A stretch of 64,000 nt of DNA from Blattamonas nauphoetae (taxonomy: Eukaryota; Preaxostyla; Oxymonadida), in assembly GCA_033064195.1 (NCBI GenBank), contig JARBJD010000161.1:1-64000 (forward strand), in the 5' to 3' direction. The notes under the pieces were generated by a model, which had not been told where the DNA came from, made no database searches, and saw only the letters and a list, made by a program, of their open reading frames with translations. Both the position numbers and the translations under genes were made by a program. This document shows positions 45,331 to 57,604 of this stretch, in pieces. Every line of letters starts with the position of its first letter. Within the stretch, counting starts at the first letter, position 1.

Positions 45331-47092
45331 TCACATCACAACCACCTCGTCCATCTCCACTCGCATCTACCGAGCCAACTTCACGGTCAGCTTCGGTTCC
45401 TCACTGAATAGTTCTTCTCCCTCCCTCTATCCATCAGTACGCAGCTCCTGGTGCGAGCTCGCAACACGCTGCCCCGATCCCACCGATCCGACAGCCTCGA
45501 CTCCATACGAGCTCACCAGCCCCATCTCCTCTATCTTCTCACTCCCTCCCACTTCCATGTCTTCCAACTGGCGAATCGTCTTCTTCCGCTTTCGCTCTGC
45601 TTCTGATCGTTCCTGCACTCGTCGGTTTGCTTCCGTCGTCTGCGTTCGCGCTAGGAACTCCCCGTCCTTCCTGTCCTCATCCTTCCTCTTCGTCAGCTCC
45701 TTCGTTTCATCACCCAGCGTGATTACCAGCTTCGCTCCCGCATCCAGCTGCTCCAGCAGTTTCCGTTCCTTCCGCTCGCATTCTCGCTGTGTCTCGATCA
45801 GCAGCAGATGCTACGTGACAAGAAATCGACATCGCTCCGACAGAGTCGCTCCTTCGCTCGCTGTCAGGCTCCGAAGTTCATCCATTTCATCCATATCCTG
45901 TTGGAGCGACACCAAATTCGACTTCACACCATCCTCTAACCAATCCCTCTGCCGTGTCCTGTTCTTGTCCAGCAGCTCCTTCAGCGAAGACAGAAGCATA
46001 AGCGAGCAGGATGTGCGAGCAATCGTTGAATCTGAAGTCCACCGTCTGCAGACACGTGTTCGTCCGCAGTGTCGAGATCAGCGAGTTCACAGTGTTGTTC
46101 AAGTCATTCGATGCCACGTTCATGTGCCGCAGTCTCTCGTTCGTGGCCAGTTCTCCACTCAGTGCCATCCCTCCCTTGTCTTTCATCCTGTTCGATGAAA
46201 TGTTTAGATGCGTCAGCTGGCAGATCTTGTTTGACCGGAACGCATTCGCAAGGCCTTCCGCTCCCTCGTTCTACAGGTTGTTGTGTGACAGATCAAATCG
46301 TTCGATCGTCGTGTTCCACGCAAACGCCTCGCACACATCCTTCCCCGCCACGTTCCCGATTTTGCAGTTGTTCAGTGTTAGTGTTGTGATTGTCTTGTTC
46401 GTTATGATCATTTCCGCTATTTGCTTGGCCTCCCCCATCCCAGCTTTGTTGTTCGACAGATCCACTGTCGTCAAGAACCTATTTTTCATCAGCGCCACTG
46501 CAAACACTTTCATTCCGCGCTCTGTGATAATATATGTGGCTAGAGTGATGTACGAGAGGCACGACAGTTTCAGCGCCGAAATGTCTTCGTCTTCCGTGAC
46601 TTCTTCGTCGTATTCTTCGATCGGCACAAAAGCCTCTTCGATCACCTCCGCAACTGTTCTTTCGTTCACTCCACCGCACAGAGAGAGTCTCTCCTTTTGT
46701 TTTGGCTTCTTTTGTCGTTGGATAATCAGTGGTGGATGAAGTGCTTCGTAAATTAAGTCCAGCTCCATGTTCAGCATCCCTTTCAGCTCTTCCTCGATTT
46801 ATTTCGACTTCTTTTCTTCTTCTTCCTCGTCCATCATCGGTGAAGCAGTCGGGGACGGATCTGCTTCCTGTTTCGCATTGCCAACGTCTTTGTCCAGCGA
46901 CAGTCCCTTCTTCTCCATCTGCTTTCGCTTTTTCTCTTTTATCTCTTGTTGCTTCTTCTCAATTCCATCAACACTCTCTTCTGGTGCTTCAAAACGGCCT
47001 CGAGCAATTTAAGACACATCCTTGTCACCAATCGAGTTTCCACGAAATGTGAGGTATCGTAATGACGATTAGGAAAGTATCGAGTCCATCAT
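45331..47092 (-). pseudogene. RI-type LRR gene with in-frame UAR codons
   Basis: Reading from the ATG at 47092 the frame gives ribonuclease-inhibitor-type leucine-rich repeats: LRYLTFRGNSIGDKDVS, LTTVDLSNNKAGMGEAKQIA, LTTLTLNNCKIGN and IERFDLSHNNL, with an acidic/basic insert and a C-terminal Glu/Lys coiled part. The frame is crossed by TAA at 47069-47071, 47009-47011 and 46799-46801 and TAG at 46271-46273. After a frame change near 46000 it meets TAG at 45811-45813, 45427-45429 and 45367-45369, then TGA at 45331. In two LRRs the stop replaces exactly one residue of the consensus (before IARG and before NEGAEGLANAF). No in-frame TGA occurs before the end. It is either a pseudogene or a gene that reads UAR as Gln. 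The TAG at 45811 could lie in a 33-nt intron. Coding-like sequence in other frames continues to about 44970, which suggests further frame changes. Confidence 0.6.
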
Positions 47093-47515
47093 TGTAGCAA
47101 CATCATGCCCAAATGAACTGTTTGAGAAAAAAGCACATGATTCTGGGCCGATCTCGTGAGAACATGTCCTTTGAAATGGATGTTGAAGAATTCGGAAGAA
47201 CAGGAGTATTTTAATCTGAAAAGTTTGAGAAAGAGAGAACAGAGTCCTAGGAGGATCAAATGGAAAAGAAAGGGAGATTTGATCCAGTTTTCATCGGGAT
47301 CCTTCGATCTAATGTCACCCATATTTCGAAAACTCTCGGTCACTGACCGTCAGTACTTTTTGTGAAAAAGTGACCGGTCACCCCCGGTCAGGCCAGTATA
47401 ATTTACACTTCACAAAGATCCTTATTTTCAATGTTTCTTTTGATAATTAACGAAGAGATGTTTCAATAAACCGAACTTTTCAAAAATCCGTAACATGGGG
47501 CTTGAAAAATATACA
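47093..47515. other. Spacer between LRR gene and tandem array
   Basis: Contains the right inverted repeat (47371-47396) and a CACTTCACAAAGATCCTT stretch also found, inverted, in the foldback element at 59192-59603. No gene supported. Confidence 0.45.
47371..47396. repeat. Right inverted repeat with palindrome
   Basis: Contains the inverted partner of 44977-44988 and the palindrome TGACCGGTCA (47371-47380). With the left copy it may mark the ends of a roughly 2.4-kb mobile unit around the LRR gene; no target-site duplication was found. Confidence 0.45.
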
Positions 47516-47986
47516 TTGGTCAAACTAAGAAAAATACAATTTGGTTCCGCGCCGAAACGCCTGTGTCGGGAGAAAACCTCAAAATACCCCCTTTTGCCCG
47601 ATAAAACAAATCGTTTCGGCAATATCTCAACAACCAGTGAATCTATTTCGATGAAATTTTTCACAAAAACTTTTTTTCGGTGAAACGAACATTTTGAAAA
47701 TTTGGAGAAAAATTCTGGGTATCTGGGAAAATGGAAAAAACCCATATTTTTCTCGACAAAAATTCTTAGAAAAAAAAATCGGTTTGTTTTTTGAGCAGCT
47801 TTTGTCGAGATGTTTTCGATCACAATGCATTTTATTTGATTCAAAACGGATGGCTGGTTGTGGAGAAAAAAGGGGAAAATGTTGAGAAAAATGTGTGCAT
47901 TTCTGGCTTTCACAGTATTTTGAGGTTTTCTCCCGACACAGGCGTTTCGGCGCGGAACCAAATTGTATTTTTCTTAGTTTGACCAA
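47516..47986. repeat. Spacer S1, forward orientation
   Basis: 471 bp bounded by 72-bp inverted repeats. The core begins CCCCTTTTGCCC. Its left flank differs from the other copies because it is the array edge. Short open frames inside it arise from the inverted repeats and are not genes. Confidence 0.85.
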
Positions 47987-48444
47987 TAGTGATTATTCCA
48001 GAAAAAAGCACTAATTGTTGACATGGAACTAATTAGTGACGTCAGTATGAGACGGAAAGGTGTTCATAGTGGCGAAATCCGAACATCGACTTTTTCGTCA
48101 CTTTTGTGACCTAAGTCCGGTACGTAGCTCGACGAATTCTCAACAGATTTTGATTGGGGTTGTCTTCATCGATGATCTACATTGTCCCCGAGATTTTAGA
48201 CTTTTTTTAGACATTTTCAAAGTGGTTCTCAAGTTGGACTCAATTGATTTGTGGAAAAAAAGCGAAAAATACCAAAAAGTGCCAACTTTTTTGGAATGTT
48301 GTCAAAATTGGCTTCAAAAGACACTTTTCAAGAGGTCTAAATGTTGGACATATTTTTTTAGAATTTAGGCCAAATATTGATATCATCAAGATGTCATAAA
48401 TTCCTTTTAATACAAGATTCAAAATGGTCAATCGGCATTGACTT

Positions 48445-49659
48445 TCAACTTTGGTTTTCAACGATTATTTCAATCGGGTTCCTTAATCGTTTTCTATCCT
48501 ACTTCTGTTCGTAGAAATCTGGTTCTTTCTGGAATTTCTCCGGCACAATCACATTCCCACCGCCATATTTGATGATTCCCACGAGTAACATTTGTTGAAT
48601 TTTGGGCATGTGATCTGTGGAACCCAATGCAATCGTATTTCGACAAAATCTTCTTGGCCCTCGTCTGTAAGCTCGGTGATCGTGTATTTGGTTCTCTGGT
48701 GAGTTCTTCGCTCATTAAGTTGACGAATTAAGATTTCATCTCGAAAGATCCTTAAATAGCTCGCTATCATGTTGTCTGGTTCAGATTCATTCAGCCAGCT
48801 CATTGACGCGAAGCAGAAAGGAATGGATGAGAGGAAGTGATAAGCCTTTGCAGTAGATGGCATGATTTCGGTCAGATGGTCAACGAAGAAGCTTTATTCT
48901 CTCGAAGTTTCATATTCAGAGAATTTCAAGCGATTTCGGCAGATAAATTCAAAAAGAGGCCGCAATGGTGTGAAAACCTTCTCCACACAGAGATCGATTG
49001 TTGCAGACTTCTTGTACAGTCGAAGATGATCCTTTCTGTTGGTACTGTCTTGCGTTAAGGGTTCTGTGAATTGGTAGAGGATATCCATCATAGTTGTTTT
49101 ATTTTGTTTCAGTTGTTTTGGATCCTCCTGAAAGCTGAGAGGGAACGAGAAGAAGTTGGATCGGGCAAAGTCTTCGAGGTGTTCAACACGACAATCCCAC
49201 AATGTCCAGCGGAGTAACTTCAAGGCTGGCTTGTACAGCTCGGGAGCATTTGGGGCAGTGAGGAGGAGAAGAATATCCTCCGCAAATCCCTTTGAATCGT
49301 TTTCTCGTGTCGGAACAAGACTATGGAGGAGGAGTTCGGCATAGATGGAACGATCTTTAAGAGGGTGGAGTTGTTCCAGAAACCATTTGATGTTCCCGAT
49401 TGCATCCTTATCGAATGTGTAGCCACTCTTCACTTGTCCTGTAAGTTTCAGGAATGTAGGAGAGACTTCGCGAACGAAGCCCCGTTTATCGTCCCAATTT
49501 ATACAAGGAAAATCGATTGGTGGGGCTGATCCTTTTGTTTGGACAAGAGTCAGTTTGCCGGTCGTGATGGTCTTCATGTGAGAAACTCTTTTTCTGTTTA
49601 AGAGATCTCACCCTTTCTTCCTCCATCTGAAATGTGTTCACAACAGCACTAAATCTCAT
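48445..49659 (-). pseudogene. Array gene copy 1, helical protein family
   Basis: Starts MRFSAVVNTFQMEEER, then a 40-nt intron (GTGAGA...GAAG) and KTITTGKLTL. The 227-residue main part is helical and Leu-rich (LLLLTAPNAPELYKPALKLL, VFTPLRPLFEFICRN), like degenerate ARM/HEAT repeats. An in-frame TAA (48894-48896) is followed in the same frame by about 120 more coding-like residues (MPSTAKAYHFLSSIPF, TELTDEGQEDFVEIRLHWV). In this copy a one-base difference near 48580 breaks that second part. It reads like an oxymonad multigene family, but no function is known. Ends at TAG or, if that is read through, at TGA 48445. Confidence 0.65.
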
Positions 49660-49919
49660 GGTAGGTTGTTTAAAGTATGAATGTGATCGAAATGTCTAAA
49701 AAAAGTCTAAAATCTCGGGGACAATGTAGATCATCGATGAAGACAACCCCAATCAAAATCTGTTGAGAATTCGTCGAGCTACGTACCGGACTTAGGTCAC
49801 AAAAGTGACGAAAAAGTCGATGTTCGGATTTCGCCACTATGAACACCTTTCCGTCTCATACTGACGTCACTAATTAGTTCCATGTCAACAATTAGTGCTT
49901 TTTTCTGGAATAATCACTA

Positions 49920-50393
49920 TTGGTCAAACTAAGAAAAATACAATTTGGTTCCGCGCCGAAACGCCTGTGTCGGGAGAAAACCTCAAAATACCCCCTTTTG
50001 CCCGATAAAACAAATCGTTTCGGCAATATCTCAACAACCAGTGAATCTATTTCGATGAAATTTTTCACAAAAACTTTTTTTCGGTGAAACGAACATTTTG
50101 AAAAATTTGGAGAAAAAATTCTGGGTATCTGGGAAAATGGAAAAAAACCCATATTTTTCTCGACAAAAATTCTTAGAAAAAAAAATCGGTTTGTTTTTTG
50201 AGCAGCTTTTGTCGAGATGTTTTCGATCACAATGCATTTTATTTGATTCAAAACGGATGGCTGGTTGTGGAGAAAAAAGGGGAAAATGTTGAGAAAAATG
50301 TGTGCATTTCTGGCTTTCACAGTATTTTGAGGTTTTCTCCCGACACAGGCGTTTCGGCGCGGAACCAAATTGTATTTTTCTTAGTTTGACCAA
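49920..50393. repeat. Spacer S2, forward orientation
   Basis: 474 bp, same orientation as S1, lying about 260 bp upstream of the first array gene's start (49659) on the minus strand. Confidence 0.85.
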
Positions 50394-50853
50394 TAGTGAT
50401 TATTCCAGAAAAAAGCACTAATTGTTGACATGGAACTAATTAGTGACGTCAGTATGAGACGGAAAGGTGTTCATAGTGGCGAAATCCGAACATCGACTTT
50501 TTCGTCACTTTTGTGACCTAAGTCCGGTACGTAGCTCGACGAATTCTCAACAGATTTTGATTGGGGTTGTCTTCATCGATGATCTACATTGTCCCCGAGA
50601 TTTTAGACTTTTTTTAGACATTTTCAAAGTGGTTCTCAAGTTGGACTCAATTGATTTGTGGAAAAAAAGCGAAAAATACCAAAAAGTGCCAACTTTTTTG
50701 GAATGTTGTCAAAATTGGCTTCAAAAAAGACACTTTTCAAGAGGTCTAAATGTTGGACATATTTTTTAGAATTTAGGCCAAATATTGATATCATCAAGAT
50801 GTCATAAATTCCTTTTAATACAAGATTCAAAAATGGTCAATCGGCATTGACTT

Positions 50854-52069
50854 TCAACTTTGGTTTTCAACGATTATTTCAATCGGGTTCCTTAATCGTT
50901 TTCTATCCTACTTCTGTTCGTAGAAATCTGGTTCTTTCTGGAATTTCTCCGGCACAATCACATTCCCACCGCCATATTTGATGATTCCCCACGAGTAACA
51001 TTTGCTGAATTTTGGGCATGTGATCTGTGGAACCCAATGCAATCGTATTTCGACAAAATCTTCTTGGCCCTCGTCTGTAAGCTCGGTGATCGTGTATTTG
51101 GTTCTCTGGTGAGTTCTTCGCTCATTAAGTTGACGAATTAAGATTTCATCTCGAAAGATCCTTAAATAGCTCGCTATCATGTTGTCTGGTTCAGATTCAT
51201 TCAGCCAGCTCATTGACGCGAAGCAGAAAGGAATGGATGAGAGGAAGTGATAAGCCTTTGCAGTAGATGGCATGATTTCGGTCAGATGGTCAACGAAGAA
51301 GCTTTATTCTCTCGAAGTTTCATATTCAGAGAATTTCAAGCGATTTCGGCAGATAAATTCAAAAAGAGGCCGCAATGGTGTGAAAACCTTCTCCACACAG
51401 AGATCGATTGTTGCAGACTTCTTGTACAGTCGAAGATGATCCTTTCTGTTGGTACTGTCTTGCGTTAAGGGTTCTGTGAATTGGTAGAGGATATCCATCA
51501 TAGTTGTTTTATTTTGTTTCAGTTGTTTTGGATCCTCCTGAAAGCTGAGAGGGAACGAGAAGAAGTTGGATCGGGCAAAGTCTTCGAGGTGTTCAACACG
51601 ACAATCCCACAATGTCCAGCGGAGTAACTTCAAGGCTGGCTTGTACAGCTCGGGAGCATTTGGGGCAGTGAGGAGGAGAAGAATATCCTCCGCAAATCCC
51701 TTTGAATCGTTTTCTCGTGTCGGAACAAGACTATGGAGGAGGAGTTCGGCATAGATGGAACGATCTTTAAGAGGGTGGAGTTGTTCCAGAAACCATTTGA
51801 TGTTCCCGATTGCATCCTTATCGAATGTGTAGCCACTCTTCACTTGTCCTGTAAGTTTCAGGAATGTAGGAGAGACTTCGCGAACGAAGCCCCGTTTATC
51901 GTCCCAATTTATACAAGGAAAATCGATTGGTGGGGCTGATCCTTTTGTTTGGACAAGAGTCAGTTTGCCGGTCGTGATGGTCTTCATGTGAGAAACTCTT
52001 TTTCTGTTTAAGAGATCTCACCCTTTCTTCCTCCATCTGAAATGTGTTCACAACAGCACTAAATCTCAT
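50854..52069 (-). pseudogene. Array gene copy 2
   Basis: Same gene as copy 1. Main part 51987-51304, in-frame TAA at 51304-51306, second part to TAG near 50908 with its full 121 residues. The first intron lies between MEEER and the KTITT start. The TAA sits between SRE and SFFVDHLTEIMPS, with no splice signals around it. Confidence 0.65.
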
Positions 52070-52329
52070 GGTAGGTTGTTTAAAGTATGAATGTGATCGA
52101 AATGTCTAAAAAAAGTCTAAAATCTCGGGGACAATGTAGATCATCGATGAAGACAACCCCAATCAAAATCTGTTGAGAATTCGTCGAGCTACGTACCGGA
52201 CTTAGGTCACAAAAGTGACGAAAAAGTCGATGTTCGGATTTCGCCACTATGAACACCTTTCCGTCTCATACTGACGTCACTAATTAGTTCCATGTCAACA
52301 ATTAGTGCTTTTTTCTGGAATAATCACTA

Positions 52330-52803
52330 TTGGTCAAACTAAGAAAAATACAATTTGGTTCCGCGCCGAAACGCCTGTGTCGGGAGAAAACCTCAAAATA
52401 CTGTGAAAGCCAGAAATGCACACATTTTTCTCAACATTTTCCCCTTTTTTCTCCACAACCAGCCATCCGTTTTGAATCAAATAAAATGCATTGTGATCGA
52501 AAACATCTCGACAAAAGCTGCTCAAAAAACAAACCGATTTTTTTTTCTAAGAATTTTTGTCGAGAAAAATATGGGTTTTTTTCCATTTTCCCAGATACCC
52601 AGAATTTTTTCTCCAAATTTTTCAAAATGTTCGTTTCACCGAAAAAAAGTTTTTGTGAAAAATTTCATCGAAATAGATTCACTGGTTGTTGAGATATTGC
52701 CGAAACGATTTGTTTTATCGGGCAAAAGGGGGTATTTTGAGGTTTTCTCCCGACACAGGCGTTTCGGCGCGGAACCAAATTGTATTTTTCTTAGTTTGAC
52801 CAA
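52330..52803. repeat. Spacer S3, inverted core
   Basis: 474 bp. After the 72-bp left arm the core begins TGTGAAAGCC and ends GGGGGTA, the reverse complement of S1, S2, S4 and S5. Arms and flanks are unchanged, so only the segment between the inverted repeats has flipped. It lies upstream of the second array gene. Confidence 0.9.
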
Positions 52804-53257
52804 TAGTGATTATTCCAGAAAAAAAGCACTAATTGTTGACATGGAACTAATTAGTGACGTCAGTATGAGACGGAAAGGTGTTCATAGTGGCGAAATCCGA
52901 ACATCGACTTTTTCGTCACTTTTGTGACCTAAGTCCGGTACGTAGCTCGACGAATTCTCAACAGATTTTGATTGGGGTTGTCTTCATCGATGATCTACAT
53001 TGTCCCCGAGATTTTAGACTTTTTAGACATTTTCAAAGTGGTTCTCAAGTTGGACTCAATTGATTTGTGGAAAAAAGCGAAAAATACCAAAAAGTGCCAA
53101 CTTTTTGGAATGTTGTCAAAATTGGCTTCCAAAAAGACACTTTCAAGAGGTCTAAATGTTGGACATATTTTTAGAATTTAGGCCAAATATTGATATCATC
53201 AAGATGTCATAAATTCCTTTTAATACAAGATTCAAAATGGTCAATCGGCATTGACTT

Positions 53258-54472
53258 TCAACTTTGGTTTTCAACGATTATTTCAATCGGGTTCCTTAAT
53301 CGTTTTCTATCCTACTTCTGTTCGTAGAAATCTGGTTCTTTCTGGAATTTCTCCGGCACAATCACATTCCCACCGCCATATTTGATGATTCCCCACGAGT
53401 AACATTTGCTGAATTTTGGGCATGTGATCTGTGGAACCCAATGCAATCGTATTTCGACAAAATCTTCTTGGCCCTCGTCTGTAAGCTCGGTGATCGTGTA
53501 TTTGGTTCTCTGGTGAGTTCTTCGCTCATTAAGTTGACGAATTAAGATTTCATCTCGAAAGATCCTTAAATAGCTCGCTATCATGTTGTCTGGTTCAGAT
53601 TCATTCAGCCAGCTCATTGACGCGAAGCAGAAAGGAATGGATGAGAGGAAGTGATAAGCCTTTGCAGTAGATGGCATGATTTCGGTCAGATGGTCAACGA
53701 AGAAGCTTTATTCTCTCGAAGTTTCATATTCAGAGAATTTCAAGCGATTTCGGCAGATAAATTCAAAAAGAGGCCGCAATGGTGTGAAAACCTTCTCCAC
53801 ACAGAGATCGATTGTTGCAGACTTCTTGTACAGTCGAAGATGATCCTTTCTGTTGGTACTGTCTTGCGTTAAGGGTTCTGTGAATTGGTAGAGGATATCC
53901 ATCATAGTTGTTTTATTTTGTTTCAGTTGTTTTGGATCCTCCTGAAAGCTGAGAGGGAACGAGAAGAAGTTGGATCGGGCAAAGTCTTCGAGGTGTTCAA
54001 CACGACAATCCCACAATGTCCAGCGGAGTAACTTCAAGGCTGGCTTGTACAGCTCGGGAGCATTTGGGGCAGTGAGGAGGAGAAGAATATCCTCCGCAAA
54101 TCCCTTTGAATCGTTTTCTCGTGTCGGAACAAGACTATGGAGGAGGAGTTCGGCATAGATGGAACGATCTTTAAGAGGGTGGAGTTGTTCCAGAAACCAT
54201 TTGATGTTCCCGATTGCATCCTTATCGAATGTGTAGCCACTCTTCACTTGTCCTGTAAGTTTCAGGAATGTAGGAGAGACTTCGCGAACGAAGCCCCGTT
54301 TATCGTCCCAATTTATACAAGGAAAATCGATTGGTGGGGCTGATCCTTTTGTTTGGACAAGAGTCAGTTTGCCGGTCGTGATGGTCTTCATGTGAGAAAC
54401 TCTTTTCTGTTTAAGAGATCTCACCCTTTCTTCCTCCATCTGAAATGTGTTCACAACAGCACTAAATCTCAT
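53258..54472 (-). pseudogene. Array gene copy 3
   Basis: Same gene. Here one T is missing from a T-run within the first intron, so the frame is open from 54472 without splicing (254 residues). That run-length difference matches a general shortening of homopolymers in this unit and may be a base-calling artefact. In-frame TAA at 53708-53710; second part ends at 53312. Confidence 0.65.
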
Positions 54473-54728
54473 GGTAGGTTGTTTAAAGTATGAATGTGAT
54501 CGAAATGTCTAAAAAGTCTAAAATCTCGGGGACAATGTAGATCATCGATGAAGACAACCCCAATCAAAATCTGTTGAGAATTCGTCGAGCTACGTACCGG
54601 ACTTAGGTCACAAAGTGACGAAAAGTCGATGTTCGGATTTCGCCACTATGAACACCTTTCCGTCTCATACTGACGTCACTAATTAGTTCCATGTCAACAA
54701 TTAGTGCTTTTTTCTGGAATAATCACTA

Positions 54729-55198
54729 TTGGTCAAACTAAGAAAAATACAATTTGGTTCCGCGCCGAAACGCCTGTGTCGGGAGAAAACCTCAAAATAC
54801 CCCCTTTTGCCCGATAAAACAAATCGTTTCGGCAATATCTCAACAACCAGTGAATCTATTTCGATGAAATTTTTCACAAAAACTTTTTCGGTGAAACGAA
54901 CATTTTGAAAAATTTGGAGAAAAATTCTGGGTATCTGGGAAAATGGAAAAAACCCATATTTTTCTCGACAAAAATTCTTAGAAAAAAAAATCGGTTTGTT
55001 TTTTGAGCAGCTTTTGTCGAGATGTTTTCGATCACAATGCATTTTATTTGATTCAAAACGGATGGCTGGTTGTGGAGAAAAAAGGGGAAAATGTTGAGAA
55101 AAATGTGTGCATTTCTGGCTTTCACAGTATTTTGAGGTTTTCTCCCGACACAGGCGTTTCGGCGCGGAACCAAATTGTATTTTTCTTAGTTTGACCAA
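54729..55198. repeat. Spacer S4, forward orientation
   Basis: 470 bp, forward like S1; differs from S2 mainly by shorter homopolymers. Confidence 0.85.
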
Positions 55199-55656
55199 TA
55201 GTGATTATTCCAGAAAAAAGCACTAATTGTTGACATGGAACTAATTAGTGACGTCAGTATGAGACGGAAAGGTGTTCATAGTGGCGAAATCCGAACATCG
55301 ACTTTTTCGTCACTTTTGTGACCTAAGTCCGGTACGTAGCTCGACGAATTCTCAACAGATTTTGATTGGGGTTGTCTTCATCGATGATCTACATTGTCCC
55401 CGAGATTTTAGACTTTTTTTAGACATTTTCAAAGTGGTTCTCAAGTTGGACTCAATTGATTTGTGGAAAAAAAGCGAAAAATACCAAAAAGTGCCAACTT
55501 TTTTGGAATGTTGTCAAAATTGGCTTCAAAAAGACACTTTTCAAGAGGTCTAAATGTTGGACATATTTTTAGAATTTAGGCCAAATATTGATATCATCAA
55601 GATGTCATAAATTCCTTTTAATACAAGATTCAAAAATGGTCAATCGGCATTGACTT

Positions 55657-56872
55657 TCAACTTTGGTTTTCAACGATTATTTCAATCGGGTTCCTTAATC
55701 GTTTTCTATCCTACTTCTGTTCGTAGAAATCTGGTTCTTTCTGGAATTTCTCCGGCACAATCACATTCCCACCGCCATATTTGATGATTCCCCACGAGTA
55801 ACATTTGCTGAATTTTGGGCATGTGATCTGTGGAACCCAATGCAATCGTATTTCGACAAAATCTTCTTGGCCCTCGTCTGTAAGCTCGGTGATCGTGTAT
55901 TTGGTTCTCTGGTGAGTTCTTCGCTCATTAAGTTGACGAATTAAGATTTCATCTCGAAAGATCCTTAAATAGCTCGCTATCATGTTGTCTGGTTCAGATT
56001 CATTCAGCCAGCTCATTGACGCGAAGCAGAAAGGAATGGATGAGAGGAAGTGATAAGCCTTTGCAGTAGATGGCATGATTTCGGTCAGATGGTCAACGAA
56101 GAAGCTTTATTCTCTCGAAGTTTCATATTCAGAGAATTTCAAGCGATTTCGGCAGATAAATTCAAAAAGAGGCCGCAATGGTGTGAAAACCTTCTCCACA
56201 CAGAGATCGATTGTTGCAGACTTCTTGTACAGTCGAAGATGATCCTTTCTGTTGGTACTGTCTTGCGTTAAGGGTTCTGTGAATTGGTAGAGGATATCCA
56301 TCATAGTTGTTTTATTTTGTTTCAGTTGTTTTGGATCCTCCTGAAAGCTGAGAGGGAACGAGAAGAAGTTGGATCGGGCAAAGTCTTCGAGGTGTTCAAC
56401 ACGACAATCCCACAATGTCCAGCGGAGTAACTTCAAGGCTGGCTTGTACAGCTCGGGAGCATTTGGGGCAGTGAGGAGGAGAAGAATATCCTCCGCAAAT
56501 CCCTTTGAATCGTTTTCTCGTGTCGGAACAAGACTATGGAGGAGGAGTTCGGCATAGATGGAACGATCTTTAAGAGGGTGGAGTTGTTCCAGAAACCATT
56601 TGATGTTCCCGATTGCATCCTTATCGAATGTGTAGCCACTCTTCACTTGTCCTGTAAGTTTCAGGAATGTAGGAGAGACTTCGCGAACGAAGCCCCGTTT
56701 ATCGTCCCAATTTATACAAGGAAAATCGATTGGTGGGGCTGATCCTTTTGTTTGGACAAGAGTCAGTTTGCCGGTCGTGATGGTCTTCATGTGAGAAACT
56801 CTTTTTCTGTTTAAGAGATCTCACCCTTTCTTCCTCCATCTGAAATGTGTTCACAACAGCACTAAATCTCAT
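55657..56872 (-). pseudogene. Array gene copy 4
   Basis: Same gene. Main part 56790-56107 with in-frame TAA at 56107-56109; second part 56076-55711 complete. Identical in layout to copy 2. Confidence 0.65.
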
Positions 56873-57132
56873 GGTAGGTTGTTTAAAGTATGAATGTGAT
56901 CGAAATGTCTAAAAAAAGTCTAAAATCTCGGGGACAATGTAGATCATCGATGAAGACAACCCCAATCAAAATCTGTTGAGAATTCGTCGAGCTACGTACC
57001 GGACTTAGGTCACAAAAGTGACGAAAAAGTCGATGTTCGGATTTCGCCACTATGAACACCTTTCCGTCTCATACTGACGTCACTAATTAGTTCCATGTCA
57101 ACAATTAGTGCTTTTTTCTGGAATAATCACTA

Positions 57133-57604
57133 TTGGTCAAACTAAGAAAAATACAATTTGGTTCCGCGCCGAAACGCCTGTGTCGGGAGAAAACCTCAAA
57201 ATACCCCCTTTTGCCCGATAAAACAAATCGTTTCGGCAATATCTCAACAACCAGTGAATCTATTTCGATGAAATTTTTCACAAAAACTTTTTTTCGGTGA
57301 AACGAACATTTTGAAAAATTTGGAGAAAAAATTCTGGGTATCTGGGAAAATGGAAAAAAACCCATATTTTTCTCGACAAAAATTCTTAGAAAAAAAAATC
57401 GGTTTGTTTTTTGAGCAGCTTTTGTCGAGATGTTTTCGATCACAATGCATTTTATTTGATTCAAAACGGATGGCTGGTTGTGGAGAAAAAGGGAAAATGT
57501 TGAGAAAAATGTGTGCATTTCTGGCTTTCACAGTATTTTGAGGTTTTCTCCCGACACAGGCGTTTCGGCGCGGAACCAAATTGTATTTTTCTTAGTTTGA
57601 CCAA
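57133..57604. repeat. Spacer S5, forward orientation
   Basis: 472 bp, forward like S1. Upstream of the fourth array gene and next to the truncated fifth unit. Confidence 0.85.

Noticed and set aside
47495-57579. Repeated short frames beginning near the spacer ends on both strands
   Set aside because: They are the two halves of the 72-bp inverted repeats translated in either direction; no start context or domain.
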